From NCBI RefSeq assembly GCF_030127105.1, contig NZ_CP126161.1:2914001-2978000 (forward strand): a DNA stretch of 64,000 bases, read 5' to 3'. Source of the DNA: Haloarcula pelagica. GTDB taxonomy: Archaea > Halobacteriota > Halobacteria > Halobacteriales > Haloarculaceae. Numbering within the stretch: position 1 is the first letter of the stretch; every line of letters begins with the position of its first letter. A model generated the notes under the pieces. It ran no database searches. It saw only the letters and a program-made list of their open reading frames with translations, and had not been told where the DNA came from. Shown here in pieces: positions 59,893 to 64,000 of this stretch. A program made the translations under genes and the position numbers.

Positions 59893-60615
59893 GTGACAGA
59901 GTGGCCACCGGTCGACCCCGCCGACGCGACGGCGGTCGCCGACAGACGTGACGAACTGCTCGCGGCGGTCCGGGACCACGCCGGGCGCGTCGCCTACCAA
60001 CTGGCGCGACTGGAGGGCGGCGACTACGGCCAGGCGACGGTCGAGACCGACCGCGGCGAGTGGACGGTCAAGTACGAGGGCGGCGATCTGGAGTACCTCC
60101 GGTTCGACCCCGGCCGGGGCCAGGAGGTGTACGTCGTCTCGACGAAACACCCCCCAGACCCCGAGGCGCTGGCCGACGCGATGACCGACTACGACGCCTT
60201 CGTCGCCGGGTTCAACGACTACGTCGCGTCGCTGGACGGCGTGCTCGACGACGTATCGACCGACTTTCCGGCCGTCGAGACGACCGACGGCGTCGTCGCC
60301 CAGCGGGACCGCGTCCTCGACCGGGTTCGTGAGGTGTGTGACCGTATCGCCGGGGAACTCCACCGCTACGAGGGCGGCGACTACGGGACGTTCACGACCC
60401 GGGTCGAGGGCACGCGCTGGGAACTCAAGTGGGAGGAGTCACGGGCGTCGTACCTCCGTGTCGGCGGCACCGGCGGGCTCTATCTCCTCTCACAGTACGA
60501 ACAGCCCTCGGCGGCCGATATCCGCGAGTACGCGCCCCGGTTTCGGGGGTTCGTCGACGCCTACAACGACCACGTCGACGACCTGGAGGCGGAGCTGGGT
60601 ACCGTCGAACTGTGA
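59893..60615 (+). CDS. Protein with two tandem copies of one domain
   Basis: A 240-residue protein starting at GTG 59893. It is built of two homologous halves: residues about 13-115 (RVAYQLARLEGGDYGQATVETDRGEWTVKYEGGDLEYLRF, then FVAGFNDYVASLDGV) and 125-240 (RIAGELHRYEGGDYGTFTTRVEGTRWELKWEESRASYLRV, then FVDAYNDHVDDLEAEL). Each half contains EGGDYG, a strand pair ending in W-E/T-L/V-K and a helix F-N/D-DYVAS. I do not recognise the domain; it looks like a small alpha+beta fold of haloarchaeal type. The function is unknown; it is 49 nt after the HTH_10 gene, possibly its partner. Confidence 0.7.
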   Translation: MTEWPPVDPADATAVADRRDELLAAVRDHAGRVAYQLARLEGGDYGQATVETDRGEWTVKYEGGDLEYLRFDPGRGQEVYVVSTKHPPDPEALADAMTDYDAFVAGFNDYVASLDGVLDDVSTDFPAVETTDGVVAQRDRVLDRVREVCDRIAGELHRYEGGDYGTFTTRVEGTRWELKWEESRASYLRVGGTGGLYLLSQYEQPSAADIREYAPRFRGFVDAYNDHVDDLEAELGTVEL

Positions 60616-60708
60616 CCTGCTCCCGGGCGGGAACGCCGTCGCTCCGGAACGAGTCTGATCGTGAGAAGTCAGGTGAGAAGCGTCGCGATTGCGACGACTG
60701 GAACCTGC

Positions 60709-60903
60709 TTACGCGCGGACGACGTTCGTCGCGCGCGGGCCCTTCGGGGCGTCCTCGATGTCGAATTCGATGTCCGTCCCCTCTTCGAGGTCCGAGCCGC
60801 CGACATCCTCCATGTGGAAGAAGACATCATCGTCCGCGTCCTCAGTATCGATGAAACCGTAACCGCCGTCGTTGTGGAAGAAATCCACAGTACCGTTTAC
60901 CAT
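60709..60903 (-). CDS. cspA: Cold shock protein (CspA family)
   Basis: A 64-residue cold shock domain: MVNGTVDFFHNDGGYGFIDTEDADDDVFFHMEDVGGSDLEEGTDIEFDIEDAPKGP. RNP1 is GGYGFI and RNP2 is VFFHMED; the acidic loops are typical of halophiles. It binds single-stranded RNA or DNA. A minus-strand TATA-like CTTATCAA is about 27-31 nt before the ATG. Haloarchaea carry one to several copies and they are often highly expressed. Confidence 0.95.
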   Translation of the reverse strand: MVNGTVDFFHNDGGYGFIDTEDADDDVFFHMEDVGGSDLEEGTDIEFDIEDAPKGPRATNVVRA

Positions 60904-61145
60904 TACGAACGATACTTCACGACACCTATTGATAAGCGGTTCGATGTTCGTCTACCAAACCCGGTTCTGGATGGACGAATATCCATTCCGGGTCAGGAAG
61001 GATCAAAACGGGGGGGCAGTTCGGCCGCGTCTCGGGCATCTCGGTTCGGGAACAGGCACGACTCGGCCGATCGGTGACGGTTCCGGAACTTCTCCCCCCG
61101 TCCGCGGATGACCAGGGTTATCCGTCGCCGGGTCCCCCACCGAAC

Positions 61146-61748
61146 GTGGATTCTCACGAGGTCCGGCGACAGTGGGCAGACCGCTCGGGCGAGTACTCGC
61201 CGACGTACTACGCCCACTACGGGTCGGACGCGACGAGTGAACTGGTCCGTTCGTTGCTGGAGCGCCACGTCGAGCGCGACGCGAGCGTCCTCGAAGTCGG
61301 CTGTAACGCCGGCCGACACCTGGCGGAACTGGCCGACGCCGGCTTCGCCGACCTCACCGGCATCGACCTCAACGCCGACGCGCTGGATCTGCTGGCCGAG
61401 ACCTACCCCGACCTGGCGGCCGACGGGACCTTCCACGCTGTCTCGATCGAGGAGTTCGTCACCGACATCGACGACGACGCCTTCGACGTGGTCTTCTCGG
61501 TCGAGACGCTCCAGCACCTCCACCCCGACTCGGCGTGGGTGTTCGACGACCTGGCGCGGATCACCGGCGACCTGCTCGTGACCGTCGAGAACGAGAGCGG
61601 CGAGGCCGGGACGGTCAACTACGTCGACGACGACCTGCCGCTGTACTACCGGGACTGGAACGAAGTGTTCACCGATCGGGGGCTGACCGAAATCGAGTCG
61701 ACGGCCGGGAAGCGCGATACCGTGCGGGTATTTCGCCCGTCGGAGTGA
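61146..61748 (+). CDS. Class I SAM-dependent methyltransferase
   Basis: A 200-residue protein with a Rossmann-type methyltransferase core: VLEVGCNAGRHLAELADAGFADLTGIDLNADALDLLAETYP (motif I EVGCNAG and acidic motif II end GIDLN), then FDVVFSVETLQHLHPDSAW (motif IV) and RDTVRVFRP. The GTG at 61146 (VDSHEVRRQWADRSG) is chosen because TTAT at 61118-61121 lies 25-28 nt upstream; an in-frame GTG at 61074 is possible and would add 24 residues. The N-terminal RSGEYSPTYYAHYG is typical of haloarchaeal members. Substrate unknown. Confidence 0.88.
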   Translation: MDSHEVRRQWADRSGEYSPTYYAHYGSDATSELVRSLLERHVERDASVLEVGCNAGRHLAELADAGFADLTGIDLNADALDLLAETYPDLAADGTFHAVSIEEFVTDIDDDAFDVVFSVETLQHLHPDSAWVFDDLARITGDLLVTVENESGEAGTVNYVDDDLPLYYRDWNEVFTDRGLTEIESTAGKRDTVRVFRPSE

Positions 61749-61804
61749 GCGGGCTTACCGGAGCAGCCGATTCTCGGTATAGAGCGGTCATACCGCGGGG
61801 CAGT

Positions 61805-62500
61805 TTAGCTCGCGAACAGCCGCCGCTCCGCGCGTTCGTGTTCGGCGGCGAGCACGTCGACCAGCGGTGCGAACGGGGCCATCTCCTCGATGTCGGTATC
61901 GGCGCTGTCCTCGACGACCGCGACCATCTCCGACCGGAGGTCGTCGAGGACCCGCTGGGCGTCGGTGTGGCCCAGCGAGAGCAACCGCTGGGCCGCTCCC
62001 AGCAGGCCAGTGACGAAGCCGTGACAGCACAGCAGACAGGCCGTCCGCTCGTCGACGCCAGCCAGCGCGGTCGTCACGCCCAGTACGACCGCGTAGTTCC
62101 CGGGCGTCTCGTCGGCGTCGGCGCGGGCCGCGTACCGCTCCAGCAGGCCGTCCTCGTCAGTCCGGAGGTCACGCTGGAGCGAGAGCAGCCGGTCGCCCGA
62201 CTGCTGGGCGCTTTCTCGGAACTCCGCGGACAGCGTCACCGCGCGCAGCCGGCGGTCGGCCTCGCAGGCCGCGTCGAGGTCGCCCGCCAGCGTGGCGGCG
62301 TGTGCGGCCCGCAGCGCGACCAGTTCGGCTGGCCCGACCTGCCGACGGAGGTAGGTCGAAAGCAGCGCCCGGAGGTCATCGGCGCCGTCGATCCGGTCGT
62401 CCTGGGCGAACTGTTCGAGGCCGTAGGAGACGGTGTAGGTCCCGACCGGCAGGAACGAGTCGGCGAGGCGGAACGCGCTGAGGGTGGCGTCGTCGCTCAC
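61805..62500 (-). CDS. ureF: Urease accessory protein UreF
   Basis: A 231-residue all-helical protein: TLSAFRLADSFLPVGTYTVSYGLEQFAQDDRIDGADDL matches the UreF N-terminus, and later helices hold GLLGAAQRLLSLGHTDAQRVL. In the UreDFG complex it gates nickel and GTP-dependent carbamylation of the urease active site. It overlaps ureE by four bases and is the last gene of the visible operon on the minus strand. Confidence 0.93.
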   Translation of the reverse strand: MSDDATLSAFRLADSFLPVGTYTVSYGLEQFAQDDRIDGADDLRALLSTYLRRQVGPAELVALRAAHAATLAGDLDAACEADRRLRAVTLSAEFRESAQQSGDRLLSLQRDLRTDEDGLLERYAARADADETPGNYAVVLGVTTALAGVDERTACLLCCHGFVTGLLGAAQRLLSLGHTDAQRVLDDLRSEMVAVVEDSADTDIEEMAPFAPLVDVLAAEHERAERRLFAS

Positions 62501-63099
62501 GGCTCTCCCCCTCCGGGGTCGTCGATGGTGTGGACGCCGTGGCTGTGTCGGTGATCGTGGTCCTCGTGTCCGTGGTCGTGGTCCGCGTGGTCGTGGGCAC
62601 CCCCGTGTTCGTGATCCGCCGGCGAACCGGCGTCGTCGAACAGCGTCGGCGGAACGGCCTCGTAGCGGTGGTCGACAGCCGCCGGGAGTTCGCTCTCGAC
62701 GACGGCGTCCATCCGCTCGCGACTGTCCGGGACCGGGAAGAGCGCCTCGCCGTCCCGGAGAGCCAGATCCCAGTGGCGGTTACCCAGCGCGTGACCCAGT
62801 TCCAGGGCGGCCGTCGGCGTGAGCCCGCTCCCGTCGAGGTCGAGCACCAGCGCGTCGATCCGGGCCAGTTCCACGACGACGAGGGTCCCGTCGTCGGCTT
62901 CGAGCACGTCGCCGTCGCCCAGGTCTTGTGGGACGACGACCCCCAGGTCGCGGCCGTCGTCGGTCTCGGTCCGGACCCGCGAGCGCCGTCGGTCGGTGTC
63001 CGAGAGGACGACGGTCACGGGGTCGGTAGCCGGCGCTGTCAGCCGTTTCTCGACGGCCGGGTCCGCTCGGTGGCCGACGTAGCTGTCGGCGAGACGCAT
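62497..63099 (-). CDS. ureE: Urease accessory nickel metallochaperone UreE
   Basis: A 200-residue protein. The N-terminal peptide-binding domain starts MRLADSYVGHRADP; the middle domain has LTPTAALELGHALGNRHWDLALRD, including the Ni-binding His. The C-terminal tail from about residue 165 is a His/Asp-rich run (ADHEHGGAHDHADHDHGHEDHDH..HSHGVH), as in metal-storing UreE proteins. It delivers nickel to the urease apoenzyme. It overlaps ureF by four bases and starts at the stop of ureD (one-base overlap). Confidence 0.93.
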   Translation of the reverse strand: MRLADSYVGHRADPAVEKRLTAPATDPVTVVLSDTDRRRSRVRTETDDGRDLGVVVPQDLGDGDVLEADDGTLVVVELARIDALVLDLDGSGLTPTAALELGHALGNRHWDLALRDGEALFPVPDSRERMDAVVESELPAAVDHRYEAVPPTLFDDAGSPADHEHGGAHDHADHDHGHEDHDHRHSHGVHTIDDPGGGEP

Positions 63100-64000
63100 C
63101 AGTACTTCCTCCCGATGGGGGCCGGCGCGCCGAGCAGTTCCCGACGCGCGTGGTCCCAGGCCGCTCGGAGCGTCGCCGTCACCGTCTCCGCGCGGTGGCC
63201 CAGCGCACGCACCGACACGCCGGCGTCGTTCGGGAGCGCGCTCGCGCCGGCCCGGGCATCGCAGTCCGTGACGACCTCGTGGACGGCGTCGCTCAGCCCG
63301 TCGGTGTCACGGTCGGGTGCGACGACGAAGGCGGTCCCGTAGACGGCGAACTCCCCGAGCAGCCCGGGCGCCGTCGGATCGTCCTCCTCGGGCGCCAGAT
63401 GCGTGGTGTCGGCAAACAGCAGACCGTCGGGGCCGTGTGCCTCGACGGTCGAGCGGTACCGCTCGAAGGCGAACCGCTCGCCACGGGCGAGTCGGCCCGG
63501 CACCACCACGTCGCTGAGAACGGCCGTCGCGTCCGCTGCGAGGTCCAGACGGAGGTCCTGGCAGTACCGCGCGTTCTCGTGGAGGATGGTCGGCTCCGGG
63601 ACGTAATCCAGGTGGCCGCCAGCCTCGACGGAGAGGTCCGTGTCGGCGGCCGCGTAGTTACACTCCATGGACTGGACTTTCGTCGAACTCTGCGTGGAGA
63701 CGTTGGCGACGGCGTCCTCGCGGACGGTCACCGTGATGTCGTGGCGGTCGCCCTGTGCGACCCCGCCGGTCGGCGACTGGACGAACACCGTCTCGGCGTC
63801 TGGGTGGGGGTCGTGTCCCAGCGTCCCGGAGATGTGGAACGGGACCGTCGCGTAGTCTTCGACCAGTGCGGTCCCGCCCGCTGTGTCGGCGAAGGTCAGT
63901 TCGAGGACGCCGTCCTTTCCCGGCGCGCCGACGGCGGCCTGGGGAACCGGTTCGGCGGCGTACTCGGCGAACGAGGGGTGGGGAGCGTCGGTCTCCTGGG
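63099..64000 (-). CDS. ureD: Urease accessory protein UreD, 5' end outside window
   Basis: Partial; the coding sequence enters from the right edge and ends at 63099. The visible 300 residues contain KDGVLELTFAD, HISGTLGHDPHPDAETVFVQSPTGGVAQGDRHDITV, STQSSTKVQSMECNYAAAD and LDYVPEPTILHENARYCQDLRLDL, all UreD (UreH) features. It binds UreF and the urease apoprotein as a scaffold for nickel insertion. Gene order D-E-F here matches haloarchaeal urease operons in which the structural genes and ureG lie upstream, beyond the window. Confidence 0.93.
   Translation of the reverse strand, partial: QETDAPHPSFAEYAAEPVPQAAVGAPGKDGVLELTFADTAGGTALVEDYATVPFHISGTLGHDPHPDAETVFVQSPTGGVAQGDRHDITVTVREDAVANVSTQSSTKVQSMECNYAAADTDLSVEAGGHLDYVPEPTILHENARYCQDLRLDLAADATAVLSDVVVPGRLARGERFAFERYRSTVEAHGPDGLLFADTTHLAPEEDDPTAPGLLGEFAVYGTAFVVAPDRDTDGLSDAVHEVVTDCDARAGASALPNDAGVSVRALGHRAETVTATLRAAWDHARRELLGAPAPIGRKY

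Noticed and set aside
1..64000. CRISPR arrays or complete insertion sequences
   Set aside because: I saw no regularly spaced direct repeats, cas genes, or intact transposase genes with terminal inverted repeats anywhere in the window.

Overview
This window is a stretch of haloarchaeal chromosome (class Halobacteria; the gene content resembles Haloarcula or Halomicrobium relatives, but the genus is inferred). The evidence is high GC, very acidic proteins, an archaeal TFB, a GatC/GatA pair, an RNase P Rpp21-type subunit, a 7S SRP RNA, Tat lipoproteins with twin arginines, and many leaderless genes with a TATA-like box about 25-30 nt before the start codon.

Layout. 1-4750: an archaeal pilin-like fragment, a FAD reductase of the geranylgeranyl reductase family, purL and small unknown proteins. 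4800-11260: a respiratory / nitrogen-oxide type cluster with a heme-copper oxidase subunit I, two cupins, two DUF2249 proteins, a stand-alone glutamyl-tRNA-reductase-dimerisation-like protein and an NnrS-like membrane protein broken by a 1-nt frameshift. Six of its promoters carry the same CGAAC-N2-GTTCG palindrome (one degenerate) at an almost constant 39-40 nt from the start codon. 11473-20900: a two-domain multicopper oxidase, membrane proteins, a CDP-alcohol phosphatidyltransferase / PHP / VTT operon, a radical SAM/SPASM enzyme with its small partner (candidate RiPP pair), a second PHP protein coupled to an asparagine-synthase-like protein, UspA and NUDIX. 20926-35290: mostly housekeeping genes (tfb, gatCA, M48 protease, photolyase, two glycosyltransferases, RNase P subunit, YhbY, MscS, 7S RNA).

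35454-48450 looks like an accessory island. It starts at tRNA-Arg(TCG), whose 3' end is repeated downstream (24-bp and 14-bp copies) around a DUF433/PIN-like pair. It continues with a complete sugar-utilisation locus: DUF624, two MalFG-type permeases, a Tat lipoprotein binding protein, an ATPase and a GH32 fructosidase with an extra N-terminal domain. A 739-residue TrmB-type regulator is divergently transcribed from this operon; its C-terminal half looks like a catalytically dead PfkB/ADP-kinase fold. 48449-58500 is a second uptake and catabolism locus: an IclR regulator, an M20 carbamoylase-like amidohydrolase, a peptide-type ABC importer with fused DppD-DppF ATPases, a DUF1028 protein and a ROK kinase lacking the usual zinc motif.

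58649-64000 holds a membrane protein, a Bat/NarO-like HTH_10 regulator, a protein made of two tandem copies of one domain, a cold-shock protein, a methyltransferase, and the end of a urease accessory operon (ureD partial, ureE, ureF).

The most promising leads are the TrmB-pseudokinase regulator of the fructoside locus, the fixed-spacing palindrome regulon, and the radical SAM/partner pair.
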